DNA from: DATARH01 sp036268075
Lineage (GTDB): Bacteria; Pseudomonadota; Alphaproteobacteria; ATCC43930; CGMCC-115725
Direction of reading: 5' to 3'
Length of the DNA: 64,000 bases
Assembly (NCBI GenBank): GCA_036268075.1
Contig: DATAUV010000001.1
Coordinates: 62,001-126,000, forward strand
This document shows, piece by piece, positions 8,019 to 17,200 of the stretch (position 1 is the first letter of the stretch; each line of letters opens with the position of its first letter). Made by a program: the position numbers and the translations under genes. The notes beneath the pieces were generated by a model. The model was not told where the DNA came from, made no database searches, and was given only the letters and a program-made list of their open reading frames with translations.

Positions 8019-8740
8019 CGCCCAATGTCACCGCAGGTCCGGCCGGCCCGGCCGGCCCGCTCCGGATTTCCGGCATGGCGGGCGATCAGCGTCGCCCGGC
8101 TTATCCATACTTCCTGATATCGGCGAAAGAAGCGCTGGCGCGGCAACGCGGCGCAGTTGTACGCGCGGGTCAGTCCCCAGGCGCTGAAACATTCACCGAG
8201 CTGGTGCAGTTGGCGCAGGACCGATGGGGGCGCGGCAATGCGTTCGAACCCGTAACGATGGGCAACGCGTCGCAACTGGGTCTCTCCGATGCGGCTGGAG
8301 AGCGCCGCTTCGCCGCGGAATGCCCGGACATCGCGCCAGCGCGGATCGCTTTCCACAAACTGCGCCAGCATCCCCAATGAACGAGCGACCCGCCGCTGCA
8401 TATCAACCGCCCAACAGAGGCGGGGGCCCCCGGAACGCGGGAACGGAGGCAGCTGTTCGTTCCAAAAATGGAGCGTACCGATCGTCTCGCCGGCGCGGAT
8501 ATGGATCCCGTCCGAAAGCCGGACGGCTCGTTCCGCCTCGACCCGGCCGACACGGAACACGCAAGTCGGATCGTCGGTGAATTCGACGATGTCGTAGTAG
8601 GACCGCAAGGCGCCATCGAGCACGCCCATGAACAGCGCCCACAGCTCGTCGCGCCACCCTGTGTCGTTGCCTGCGGGGATCGGGGCCTCAACCGACGGGA
8701 CCGGCGCCATCGGCATTTGCAGCCCGGCTGCGGACTTCAT
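8006..8740 (-). CDS. YkoP-like domain protein of unknown function
   Basis: About 244 residues from the ATG at 8740; a start at 8839 would add 33 weakly supported residues. The middle contains FTDDPTCVFRVGRVEAERAV and LSDGIHIRAGETIGTLHFWNEQLP, which resemble the YkoP-like domain found alone or fused to polysaccharide deacetylases. The C-terminal part is basic and rich in aromatic residues. It overlaps the downstream glycosyltransferase gene, so the two probably work on the same envelope lipid or polysaccharide. The assignment rests on motif memory. Confidence 0.55.
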   Translation of the reverse strand: MKSAAGLQMPMAPVPSVEAPIPAGNDTGWRDELWALFMGVLDGALRSYYDIVEFTDDPTCVFRVGRVEAERAVRLSDGIHIRAGETIGTLHFWNEQLPPFPRSGGPRLCWAVDMQRRVARSLGMLAQFVESDPRWRDVRAFRGEAALSSRIGETQLRRVAHRYGFERIAAPPSVLRQLHQLGECFSAWGLTRAYNCAALPRQRFFRRYQEVWISRATLIARHAGNPERAGRAGRTCGDIGRWPR

Positions 8741-8897
8741 CGGGCAGTCGCCGAACACCCAATGCCGCGACGCGCATAGGGCTGATATCGGCCTGCCATA
8801 TCCCTTGTCCCGGCTGCTGTTTATGTGCCGAGCAAACAAGTACCGCAGAGTATTCGATCCATCAGTTTAACATAGGTTGAATATTCCGGCGCGCGTG

Positions 8898-9062
8898 TCA
8901 GCTCGCCTTCTTGCGTTTTTTGGATTGGCCCGATTCCGACATCGCGATCGCAACCGCCTGCTTGCGGCTTTTGACCTTCTTGCCGGAACCGCTTTTGAGC
9001 GTGCCGTGCTTGTGCTCGCTCATGACCCTGTGGGTCTTGCTCTTCTGCCGTGATGTTGCCAT
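8898..9062 (-). CDS. DUF6496 family small basic protein
   Basis: A 54-residue, very basic protein ending in a lysine-rich tail (KKRKKAS). The conserved core VMSEHKHGTLKSGSGKKV followed by SRKQAVAIAMSE is the DUF6496 signature. These short proteins are common in alphaproteobacteria; function unknown, with nucleic-acid binding or a stress role plausible from charge. The ATG at 9062 was chosen because homology begins there; the reading frame stays open further upstream only as a shadow of glgX. Confidence 0.8.
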   Translation of the reverse strand: MATSRQKSKTHRVMSEHKHGTLKSGSGKKVKSRKQAVAIAMSESGQSKKRKKAS

Positions 9063-9103
9063 GACGTCAAACTCCTTTGACCTCGGTAACGGGGCGATTT
9101 CGG

Positions 9104-9385
9104 TCACGCGGCGCGCTGTCGGGCCCCGGCGAATTCTTCCAGCATCTTCGCGCAGAAAGCCGGTAAATCGTCGGGCTTGCGGCTGGTGACGAGGCCGCGA
9201 TCCGTCACCACTTCCTCGTCGACCCACTCGGCGCCCGCGTTCTTCAGATCGGTCTTGAGGGACGGCCAGGAGGTGACGCGCTTGCCGCGCACGGCATCGG
9301 CCTCGATCAGCGTCCAGGGGCCGTGACAGATGGCGGCGATCGGCTTCTTCGCCTCGAAGAACTGGCGGACAAAGCGCAAGTTCCG
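9104..9385 (-). pseudogene. 3' half of a PfpI/DJ-1 family (deglycase-like) gene, 5' end missing
   Basis: The reading frame from just after the glgX stop codon reads LRFVRQFFEAKKPIAAICHG, then PWTLIEADAVRGKRVTSWPS and VTSRKPDDLPAFCAKMLEEF. This is the second half of a PfpI-type protein, including the nucleophile elbow AICHG. Roughly the first 90 residues are missing. Homology begins immediately at the TAG of glgX, so a deletion joined the 3' end of glgX to the middle of pfpI. An ATG at 9379 could still start a 91-residue fragment, but the active-site half-domain alone is unlikely to fold. Confidence 0.8.
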
Positions 9386-11503
9386 CTAGTCCTGTTCGCT
9401 CGCGCCCTGCAACGCAAAGAGGAGAACCGAGCGGCCCGTCGCCGTGTAGCGATCCCCGGCCACAAAATCCGCTTCCTCGGCGCCGTTGGTGTCGAGCAGC
9501 AATCGCCACCCTCCGCCGTCCGGCATCTCCGGTAGCGTCACGTCGACGACGTCGTGGTAGGCGTTGAAGACGATCAGCAGGCTGGCATCCTCGCCCCGCC
9601 GGCGCACGCCGGTGGGCTGCGCCCTGCCGTCGAGCAGCATGCCGAAGCAGCGGGTATTGCTGTCGCCCCAATCCTCCGCGGTCATCTCGCGGCCGGCGGC
9701 ATTGAGCCAGGTGACATCCTTGGCGCCGAGCTCTTCGTTGTATTCTCCGGTCAGAAACCGGGCGCGGCGCAAGATCGGATAGTGATGCCGGAGGCGCGTC
9801 AGAAGCTGCACGAACTCGATCAGCGCCTGGCCCGGCTCGCCGATATTCCAGTCGACCCAGCCGATCTCGTTGTCCTGGCAATAGGCGTTGTTGTTGCCGC
9901 CCTGCGTCCGCGCGAACTCGTCTCCGGCGAGCAGCATCGGGGTCCCCTGGCTGAGCAGCAGGGTCGCGAGGAAATTGCGCTTCTGCCGCTCGCGCAGGGC
10001 GGCGATCTCGGGGTCGTCGCTCGGTCCCTCGGCGCCGCAATTCCACGAGCGGTTGTCCGAGCTGCCGTCCTTGTTGTCTTCGCCGTTCGCCTCGTTGTGC
10101 TTGTCGTTGTACGAGACGAGGTCGTTGAGGCAGAACCCGTCATGCGCGGTGATGAAGTTGACGCTGGCCCAAGGGCGGCGGCCGCGATGGTTGAAGCAGT
10201 CGGCCGAAGCGGCGAGCCGGGGGGCGAGTTCGCCGGGGGTCGCCGCGCCGCGCCAGAAATCGCGCGCCGTGTCGCGGAATTTGTCGTTCCACTCGCCCCA
10301 GCCCGGCGGGAAGCCGCCAACCTGGTAGCCGCCGGGGCCGCAATCCCACGGCTCGGCGATGAGCTTGACCGTATCGAGCAGCGGGTCCTGACAGCAGGCC
10401 TTGAGAAAGCCGCTCTGATGGTCGAACCCGCTCGGCTCCCGCGCGAGAATGGTGCCGAGGTCGAACCGGAAGCCGTCGACATGGGTCTCCCCGGCCCAGT
10501 AGCGCAGGCTGTCGGTCACCATCTGGATGACGCGGAGGTGGCTCAGGTTGAAGGTGTTGCCGGTGCCGGTGTCGTTGATGTAGTAGCGCGGCTGGTCGGG
10601 CATCAGCCGGTAATACGAGGCGTTGTCGATGCCCTTGAACGACAGCGTCGGCCCGCGCTCGTTGCCCTCGGCGGAATGGTTGTAGACGACGTCGAGGATG
10701 ACCTCGAGCCCCGAATCGTGAAAGCTCGCGACCATCTCCTTGAACTCGCGCAGGGTCTGCTCGCGCTCATGCGCGTAGCGCGGGTCGGGGGCGAAGAAGC
10801 CGATGGAGCTGTAGCCCCAATAATTGCTCAGCCCCTTGTCGAGCAGGTAGCTGTCGTTGACGAAGGTATGGATCGGCAACAGCTCGACCGAGGTCACGCC
10901 CAGCGACTTGACGTAATCGACGACTTCCTTGGTGCCCAGGCCCTTGTAGGTGCCGCGATGCGCCTCGGGCACGCCCGGGTGCAGCTTGGTGAAACCGCGG
11001 ACATGGGTTTCGTAGACGATCGTGTGCTCCCACGAAACCGACTTGCGGCGCTGGTTGCCGTTCCAATCGAAATTGGGATCGACGACGACGCATTTGGGCA
11101 TGAACGGCGCGCTGTCGCGTTCGTCGAAGCTCGTGTCGTCGCCGCCTTCCATCTCGTACCCGAAGACGGCGGGGTCCCAGACGAGCTCGCCGAAATGGCC
11201 GCGGGCGTAGGGGTCGAGCAGCAGCTTGTTCGGATTGAAGCGGTGCCCCGCCATCGGCTCGTAGGGGCCGTGCACGCGGTAGCCGTAGATCGAACCCGGC
11301 CCGACGCCACGCACGTATCCGTGCCAGACTTCGTCGGTGTATTCGGGCAGTGCGATGCGCGCGGTCTCGCGGGTTCCGGTGTCGTCGAAAAGGCAGAGCT
11401 CTACCCCGGTCGCATGCGCCGAAAACAACGCAAAATTGACCCCTTCGCCGTCCCACGTGGCACCGAGCGGGTACGGCAGCCCTTCACTGATCCGCATCGT
11501 CAT
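9386..11503 (-). CDS. glgX: Glycogen debranching enzyme GlgX (GH13)
   Basis: 705 residues; hydrolyses alpha-1,6 branches of glycogen limit dextrins in the cytoplasm. An N-terminal CBM48-type domain (residues about 8-110) precedes the GH13 barrel. Visible barrel motifs are VSWEHTIVYETHVRGFTKLHPGV, LLPIHTF, NYWGYSSIGFFAP, EVILDVVYNHSAEG and HVDGFRFDLGTILARE (catalytic Asp). LIAEPWDCGP carries the acid/base Glu and VNFITAHDGFCLNDLVSYN the final barrel histidine. The length is normal, so the adjacent deletion spared the 3' end. It lies 104 bases downstream of the TPP-enzyme remnant on the same strand. Confidence 0.93.
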   Translation of the reverse strand: MTMRISEGLPYPLGATWDGEGVNFALFSAHATGVELCLFDDTGTRETARIALPEYTDEVWHGYVRGVGPGSIYGYRVHGPYEPMAGHRFNPNKLLLDPYARGHFGELVWDPAVFGYEMEGGDDTSFDERDSAPFMPKCVVVDPNFDWNGNQRRKSVSWEHTIVYETHVRGFTKLHPGVPEAHRGTYKGLGTKEVVDYVKSLGVTSVELLPIHTFVNDSYLLDKGLSNYWGYSSIGFFAPDPRYAHEREQTLREFKEMVASFHDSGLEVILDVVYNHSAEGNERGPTLSFKGIDNASYYRLMPDQPRYYINDTGTGNTFNLSHLRVIQMVTDSLRYWAGETHVDGFRFDLGTILAREPSGFDHQSGFLKACCQDPLLDTVKLIAEPWDCGPGGYQVGGFPPGWGEWNDKFRDTARDFWRGAATPGELAPRLAASADCFNHRGRRPWASVNFITAHDGFCLNDLVSYNDKHNEANGEDNKDGSSDNRSWNCGAEGPSDDPEIAALRERQKRNFLATLLLSQGTPMLLAGDEFARTQGGNNNAYCQDNEIGWVDWNIGEPGQALIEFVQLLTRLRHHYPILRRARFLTGEYNEELGAKDVTWLNAAGREMTAEDWGDSNTRCFGMLLDGRAQPTGVRRRGEDASLLIVFNAYHDVVDVTLPEMPDGGGWRLLLDTNGAEEADFVAGDRYTATGRSVLLFALQGASEQD

Positions 11504-11607
11504 GGCGTAGCCCCCGGTTGGAGCGGCACCCCGGAATCAACCCGTTCCAGAGGTGGGCAACGGGCGAACGCCGCGCGGGCCGTTTAAGTTCGGAACGAGC
11601 CCCCCGT

Positions 11608-12090
11608 TCAGACTTTCAGCTCGTCGGGCTTGGTCGGCTTCTCTTCGGGGTCCACCACCGCCTCGACGAGAGCCGCCTTTGGCGAGGCGAGCGCGGCCCG
11701 GATGGCGGGGCGGATGTCTTCGCAGGCCATGAAGGCCGCGGCCTCTTCGTGCCGGGCGGGGATAAAGGCAATCTTGTCCTGTCGCTTGCGCAGCGCTTCT
11801 ATCGGCGAATTGATCCCGTCGCCGACCACCCCGAAGACGTGGGTCACGCCCCATTGCAGCAGCGTCTCGACGATGATGTCGGCCGTGTTGGGGTCGTCGC
11901 CGAAATCCGGCGCCGGCTGCTGGGTTGCGGCGGCCGCCATCTCGGAGGGTACGGCCGCGACAGCGAGGCCCGGCCCGCCGGTAAGCGCCGCGCCGGCGGC
12001 GGCGAGTTGCAGTAGCTGCCGTCGCCGGAACCCCCGCGGAGCCGCGGCCGGTCCCGCGATGCCGGCCGTCTCACGCGAGGGCTCCGTCAT
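11608..12090 (-). pseudogene. Internally deleted thiamine-diphosphate-dependent enzyme (pyruvate oxidase/acetolactate synthase type) with export signal
   Basis: The 160-residue frame joins the two ends of a roughly 600-residue enzyme. The N-terminus has a twin-arginine-like signal (FRRRQLLQLAAAGAALTGG). It is followed by the start of the TPP pyrimidine-binding domain: TADIIVETLLQWGVTHVFGV, VGDGINSPIEALRK and ARHEEAAAFMAC, including the catalytic-type Glu. After FMAC the sequence jumps to the extreme C-terminus, IRPAIRAALASPKAALVEAV and VDPEEKPTKPDEL. The whole middle, including the TPP-binding GDG motif, is missing, yet the frame is intact. It lies 1 base after the small hydrophilic-protein gene and probably shares its promoter. 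Confidence 0.75.
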
Positions 12091-12091
12091 C

Positions 12092-12352
12092 TCAGGCGTC
12101 TCCGCGCTGTTTTCGCGCCGCTCCTTCGATGCCGCCCTCCTTGATGTCCTTGTCGCGCTCCGCGTCGACCGGCTTGTCGCGCCAATCGTCGCCGCGCGGG
12201 TGGCCCTTGCGCAGCTTCGGGTCCGTCAACGAGGGATGCGCCGAGGCGGCCTCGCTGTCGCTCTTGCGCCGGTCATCCTGCGTGGGGGCACCCGCATGTT
12301 CGCGCTCGGCGGCGCGATGGACCTTCTCCGCGCCTTTTCCCGCTTGTGACAT
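12092..12352 (-). CDS. Small hydrophilic charged protein, possible stress protein
   Basis: An 86-residue protein with almost no hydrophobic stretch, rich in Lys, Arg, Asp and Glu (HPSLTDPKLRKGHPRGDDWR, then DAERDKDIKEGGIEGAARKQ). The composition resembles intrinsically disordered desiccation or general-stress proteins, but no family was recognised. The chosen ATG at 12352 follows an EcfG-like promoter by about 30 bases. The next gene begins one base after its stop. Confidence 0.6.
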   Translation of the reverse strand: MSQAGKGAEKVHRAAEREHAGAPTQDDRRKSDSEAASAHPSLTDPKLRKGHPRGDDWRDKPVDAERDKDIKEGGIEGAARKQRGDA

Positions 12353-12381
12353 TTTCCGCTCCTCAACCGATCTCTTTCGGC

Positions 12382-12406
12382 CAACAAGCCCCGTGCGGCC
12401 GCGTTC
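12382..12406 (-). promoter_or_regulatory. Candidate EcfG-type promoter for the small hydrophilic-protein operon
   Basis: On the minus strand GGAAC (12406-12402), 16 bases, TGTT (12385-12382). Against the consensus GGAAC-N16/17-CGTT only the first base of the -10 box differs. It is correctly placed for the ATG at 12352. Confidence 0.4.
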
Positions 12407-12486
12407 CGAACGCCTGCGGGCCGCGAGACGGGCACGACGCGCCCCGTGCGGCGTTAGGTGGGAACGAAAGAACGCTGGAGCTTCGA

Positions 12487-13569
12487 ATGGCCGCTTCCAC
12501 CGAACCGCGCAAGGGAACGCCGAGCCCGCGGCTCGACGAGGCCACGTTCCGCGAGCGGTTTCTCGGCCAGTTCCGCGACCCCGCGTTCCGCCCGCTGGCC
12601 GACGAGTTGAACCAGATCGCCGCCGCGGCATGGGACGCGTACAGCCACAGCCGGAAGGCGCCCGATACGCGCAAGGCGGGTCCGCAATTCGCCGACCCCG
12701 ACTACGATCTCGCGGTCGACTGGCTGGCGGCGCGCGACGCGATCGCGGCGGCGCTAGCGCGGCATGACGATCCGGGCGCGCCTCTCTCGATCCTGCTGAT
12801 CAGCGCGTCCGCCCGGACCGAACACACCTGTCCCGGTGAAATGTCGAAATCATACCGGCTCGTGCAAATCGCACGAGAGGTCTTCGCCGCGGCGGGAGGG
12901 ATCGAGATGGAGCTCCTCGATCTGAGCCGCCTCACGAGCGAATACGGCCGCAACATCCACCCGTGCAAAGCCTGTTTTTCGACCGCCTCGGCGCTGTGTC
13001 ACTGGCCGTGCTCCTGCTATCCGAACTATTCGCTCGGCCAGACCCACGACTGGATGAACGACATCTATCCGCTATGGGCGCGCGCGCATGGCGTGATGAT
13101 CGTGACGCCGGTCAACTGGTATCAGGTGTCGTCGCCGCTAAAGCTGATGATGGACCGGCTGGTCTGCGCCGATGGCGGCAATCCCGACCCGACCCGCACC
13201 CACGGAAAGGACGCCACGCGGGCAAAGGAGATCGAGCTCGCCGGCTGGGACTATCCCCACCACCTTGCCGGCCGCCATTTTTCCGTGGTCGTGCACGGCG
13301 ACGTCGAGGGCGCGGAGAATGTGCGGCGCAGCGTGGTCGACTGGCTGTCATTCATGCACCTTCTCCCGGCCGGACCGCTGGCCCAGCTCGACCGCTACAT
13401 CGGCTATTGGGAACCATATGCGACCAGCCACGACGCGCTCGACGCCGACGACGCGCTCCAGGAGGAGGTGCGCAACGCCGCGCGCACGCTGCTGGAAGCA
13501 GTGCAGGCGAGCCGCACGGGACAACAGGTCGCCGCCGGAACCAGCCTGACCCAGCCACGCCAAAAGTAG
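12487..13569 (+). CDS. NAD(P)H-dependent FMN reductase / flavodoxin-fold protein
   Basis: About 360 residues. A helical N-terminal extension (about 100 residues) precedes a flavodoxin-like domain: ILLISASARTEHTCPGEMSK (phosphate-binding loop), then WARAHGVMIVTPVNWYQVSSPLKLMMDRLVC, typical of NADPH-dependent FMN reductases (VNWYQVSSPLK contacts the flavin). A cysteine-rich segment (HPCKACFSTASALCHWPCSC) lies between them and could bind a metal. The ATG at 12487 follows a ggag ribosome site at 12477-12480. Confidence 0.8.
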   Translation: MAASTEPRKGTPSPRLDEATFRERFLGQFRDPAFRPLADELNQIAAAAWDAYSHSRKAPDTRKAGPQFADPDYDLAVDWLAARDAIAAALARHDDPGAPLSILLISASARTEHTCPGEMSKSYRLVQIAREVFAAAGGIEMELLDLSRLTSEYGRNIHPCKACFSTASALCHWPCSCYPNYSLGQTHDWMNDIYPLWARAHGVMIVTPVNWYQVSSPLKLMMDRLVCADGGNPDPTRTHGKDATRAKEIELAGWDYPHHLAGRHFSVVVHGDVEGAENVRRSVVDWLSFMHLLPAGPLAQLDRYIGYWEPYATSHDALDADDALQEEVRNAARTLLEAVQASRTGQQVAAGTSLTQPRQK

Positions 13570-13694
13570 TTTCCGCAGATGGATCGCCGACGCGAGCGCC
13601 TACAAAAGCGTGCTGATTAAACCTACGTTAACGACGGTCGCCTAGCCCGCCTCGTATCCTCGCGTTTCGGTTTCCTCCGGGCGGACATGGGCGG

Positions 13695-13925
13695 ATGACG
13701 GCAACCGTGGAGATTCGCCTTATGGGCGGCAATCCCGGGACTGCGACGTCCCAGATGCGGGCTTGGCTCGATCACGGCAAGATCAGAACGCAGGCATTCC
13801 GGGAGTCCCGATTTCCAGGCGGTCTGGCGCTGCACGTCGACTTCGCCTTGCCGAGCGAGGCCACGGCTTTCGCCGAACGGTTCGGCGGTCGCGTCCTCGG
13901 AACACCGATTTCGTGGCACGGCTAG
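13695..13925 (+). CDS. Small conserved-looking protein of unknown function
   Basis: 76 residues: TATVEIRLMGGNPGTATSQM, then RAWLDHGKIRTQAFRESRF and ALPSEATAFAERFGGRVLG. The pattern of strands and one helix suggests a compact alpha/beta fold. Codon use resembles neighbouring genes. It is on the same strand as, and between, the FMN reductase and the hybrid kinase, with gaps on both sides. No family recognised. Confidence 0.5.
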   Translation: MTATVEIRLMGGNPGTATSQMRAWLDHGKIRTQAFRESRFPGGLALHVDFALPSEATAFAERFGGRVLGTPISWHG

Positions 13926-14282
13926 AGCCTGATCGATCAAGTGAGATCCCCCCTTTATCGTCGCCGCCCCTTCGCGGGAACGACGAGTACCAGGGAGGGG
14001 GGTTTCGTTCAGCGGCCCCGACGGCGCAACGGAGGGTTGAATCAGGCGCCCTTCGCGTTTTCCACGGAACCAACCGGCGGCGGGAAGCGTCTTGACTCTA
14101 CGGTGGACGTGGCAACAGTAGTTCCCACCGATCCGGTGGGGTGATGTGACGAGCAAGCAAGTTTACGTTGAAGGCTCGATTGCCGGTCTGTCATCACCGG
14201 CCGTTTCCCATGGCAGACTGGGCGCTTCTGGCGGAATGGGCGCGTCCGTCCCGTGTCGCGTCGCCAATATGCGAGCGCCGTA
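13926..14282 (+). other. Gene-free stretch upstream of the CheB-CheR-HWE kinase
   Basis: No convincing coding frame. Near 13967-13990 it holds a short sequence like the core of a dispersed GC-rich repeat (ccccttcgcgggaacgacga; compare the copies near 46.6 and 60.4 kb). GGAAC (14066-14070), 17 bases, then CGTC (14088-14091) is one mismatch away from the EcfG consensus. A TTGACT follows at 14092-14097. These could drive the kinase gene, but no single promoter stands out. Confidence 0.4.
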
Positions 14283-17200
14283 ATGCCTGGTACTCAAGAT
14301 TTCCCGATCGTCGGCGTTGGCGCGTCAGCCGGCGGCGTCGAGGCGCTCGAGGGGTTCTTCCGGGGCCTGCCGGCGGAGCCCGGCATCGCACTCGTGCTGG
14401 TGACGCATCTGAGCCCCAATCGCGAAAGCCTGCTGCACGAGATCGTGGCTCGATACACGCGGCTCCCGGTGCATGTCGCGGTCCATGACATGCCGGTGGC
14501 GGTCGATCACGTCTACGTGCTTCCGGCTGATGCGGCTCTCGGTATCGAGGGGCGGCGCCTGCAACTGCGCCGCAACGGCAGCCGAAACGAGCGCAAGCCG
14601 ATCGACCTGTTTTTCAGCACGCTGGCCGTCGACATCGGCGAACGGGCGGCGGGCATCGTGCTTTCCGGGGGCGATGGCGACGGCACCCTCGGGATCAAGG
14701 CCATCAAGGAGCGGGGCGGCCTGACGCTGGCGCAGATCGGCGACCGCTTTGGCCCGCAACACCCGGATATGCCGGAGAGCGCGATTTCGACAGGCTTGAT
14801 CGATTTTGCGATCCCGGTCGAATCGATGGGTTCGAAGCTGGTGGAATTCGCCCGCGGCGCGCCGCTTCTCGACGGGCTTGCGGACGATCCCACGCAGCTC
14901 GACGACGACCAGAGCATCGATCAGGTCGTGCCGGAGATCTATGCCATCCTGCGCAGTCGGATCGGCCACGATTTCAGCGGCTACAAGACCAGGACCTTTA
15001 TGCGGCGCCTGCAGCGCCGGATGCAGGTGAACCAGCTCGACACGTTGGAGGGCTATGCCGAGCGGCTGCGGCAGGAGCCGCAGGAAGTCAGCGCGCTTTT
15101 CCGCGACCTGCTGATCAACGTCACCACGTTCTTTCGCGATGACGCGGCCTTCGAGAGCCTGGCGAGAGAAGTCGTTCCCAAGCTATTTGAAGGACGCGGC
15201 GCCGACGAGACCGTTCGCGTCTGGGTTCCGGGCTGCGCCACCGGCGAAGAGGTATTCTCGATCGCCATTCTCCTGCGTGAGCATATCGACAAGATCAATG
15301 CCGTGCCGCGGGTGCAGGTTTTTGCCACGGATATCGACGAGAGGGCCTTGTCCGTCGCGCGGGGCGCGCGCTACCCGGCGCCCCTGCTCGAGAGCGTGTC
15401 GCCGGAGCGCCGCAAGCGCTTTTTCGTCGCCGACGGCGGCAGCTTCGTCGTCTCGACCGAGATCAGGGAGCTGTGCGTTTTCTCGCCGCACAGCGTCATC
15501 CGCGACCCGCCGTTTTCGCGGATGGATCTGGTGTCGTGCCGGAACCTGCTGATCTACTTTGGCGCCGACATCCAGAACCAGGTCATTCCGACCTTCCACT
15601 ACGCGCTGCGTCCGGACGGGTACCTCTTCCTCGGTTCCGCCGAGAATGTGACCCATTTCGAGGATTTGTTTATCCCGATCGACAAGCGGCAGCGCATTTT
15701 TCGCCGCCGCTCCGACGTTCGGGCAATTGCGCCGCGGCTGCCGAGCCTGGATCGCGTGATGACCGGTCAGCCGATGGAGCTGTTGCCGCGACGCGGGCCG
15801 GTGAGCGGCGTCGGCCTGCGGAACGCGGTGGACAGCCAGGTTCTCGACCGGTTCTCGCCGCCGCATGTCCTGGTCAATCGCGACGGCGACATCGTCTACT
15901 ACTCCAGCAGGACTGGAAAATACTTCGAGGCGCCGGCCGGACTCCCCACCCGCCAGCTTCTGACGCTGGCGAGACGGGGGCTGCGCCTCGATCTGCGGTC
16001 GCTGTTTCGTGAGGCCGTCGAAACCGGAGGAACCGTCTCGCGTCGCGGTATTGCGGTCGAAACCGACAATGCGGCCGTTCAGCTCGTGAATCTGACGATC
16101 GAGCCGTTACGGTATCGCGGCCATGGCGAACCTCTTTATGTCGTCGTGTTCACGGATGACGGGTCGGCGCTCAGCGCCGATGAGGCATCGGATCGCATCC
16201 GGACGACTCAAGTCGCCAGCGGCGTGGATTTCGACCAGGAACTCCGCGAGACCCGCGATCGCCTGCAATCGATGATCGAAGAATACGAGACCGCCCTGGA
16301 AGAGCTCAAATCCTCCAATGAGGAGCTGGTCTCGGTAAACGAGGAAATGCAGTCGACCAACGAGGAATTGGAAGCCTCGAAGGAAGAATTGCAATCGGTA
16401 AACGAAGAGCTTTACACGGTAAATGCCGAGCTCAACATCAAGGTGGAGGAACTCGATCGCGCGAACAGCGACCTCCAGAATCTGTTCGCGACGACCGATA
16501 TCGCGCTGGTGTTCCTGGACAAGGAGCTCGTCATCCGCAGCTTTACCCCGGCTGTGGAAAAGATCTTCCGGGTCCTGCCCGGAGACCGCGGACGTCCGAT
16601 CACCGACCTGGCCAGCAAGCTCAACCTGCCGGGTTTTGCCGACGACATCGCCAAGGTCTTTAGCGGCAACGGCCCCATCGAGCGGCAAGTGGAGAACGAC
16701 GACCGTTCGGAGCAATACCTGGTCCGCCTGACGGCATATTCCAACGGCGACCACCAGATCGACGGGGTCGTCGCCACCTTTGTGGACGTGTCGAGCCTGA
16801 CCCGCGCCGAGGCGCGCCAGCGCGTGCTGATCGCCGAGCTGGAGCACCGCACCCGCAATCTGTTGGCCGTCGTGCAGGCGCTCGCTCGCAAGACGTTGGG
16901 CGAGGGACGGCCGCTGGCGGATTTCATGTCGCGGCTGGAGGCGCTCGGCCGAACCCAAAGCGTGACCGGGCTGGCCGACCGTCGCATCGACCTCGGCGAT
17001 CTCGTGCGTCTGCAATTGGAGGCTCTGGGCGCCCTGGCCGAAAACAAGGTCTCCTTGTCAGGGCCGCCGGTCCCATTGACGTTCGATCTGATTCAGACGT
17101 TCGGGCTGGCGCTGCACGAACTTGCGACCAACGCCGTCAAATATGGCGCGCTTAAAGAGGAACCGGGGCGGTTGGCGGTGAATTGGGCGGTTCGGCGGGA

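Noticed and set aside
8898..10046. A 382-codon minus-strand frame running through the PfpI remnant and the glgX 3' end
   Set aside because: Only its last 54 codons (DUF6496) are real; the rest is a different frame of glgX and pfpI.
9554..11587. A 677-codon plus-strand frame opposite glgX
   Set aside because: Shadow of glgX; composition dominated by Val, Ala, Arg, Gly and no motif.
13623..14156. A 177-codon minus-strand frame opposite the 76-residue gene
   Set aside because: No family, no ribosome site, includes a repeat-like stretch; more likely antisense noise.
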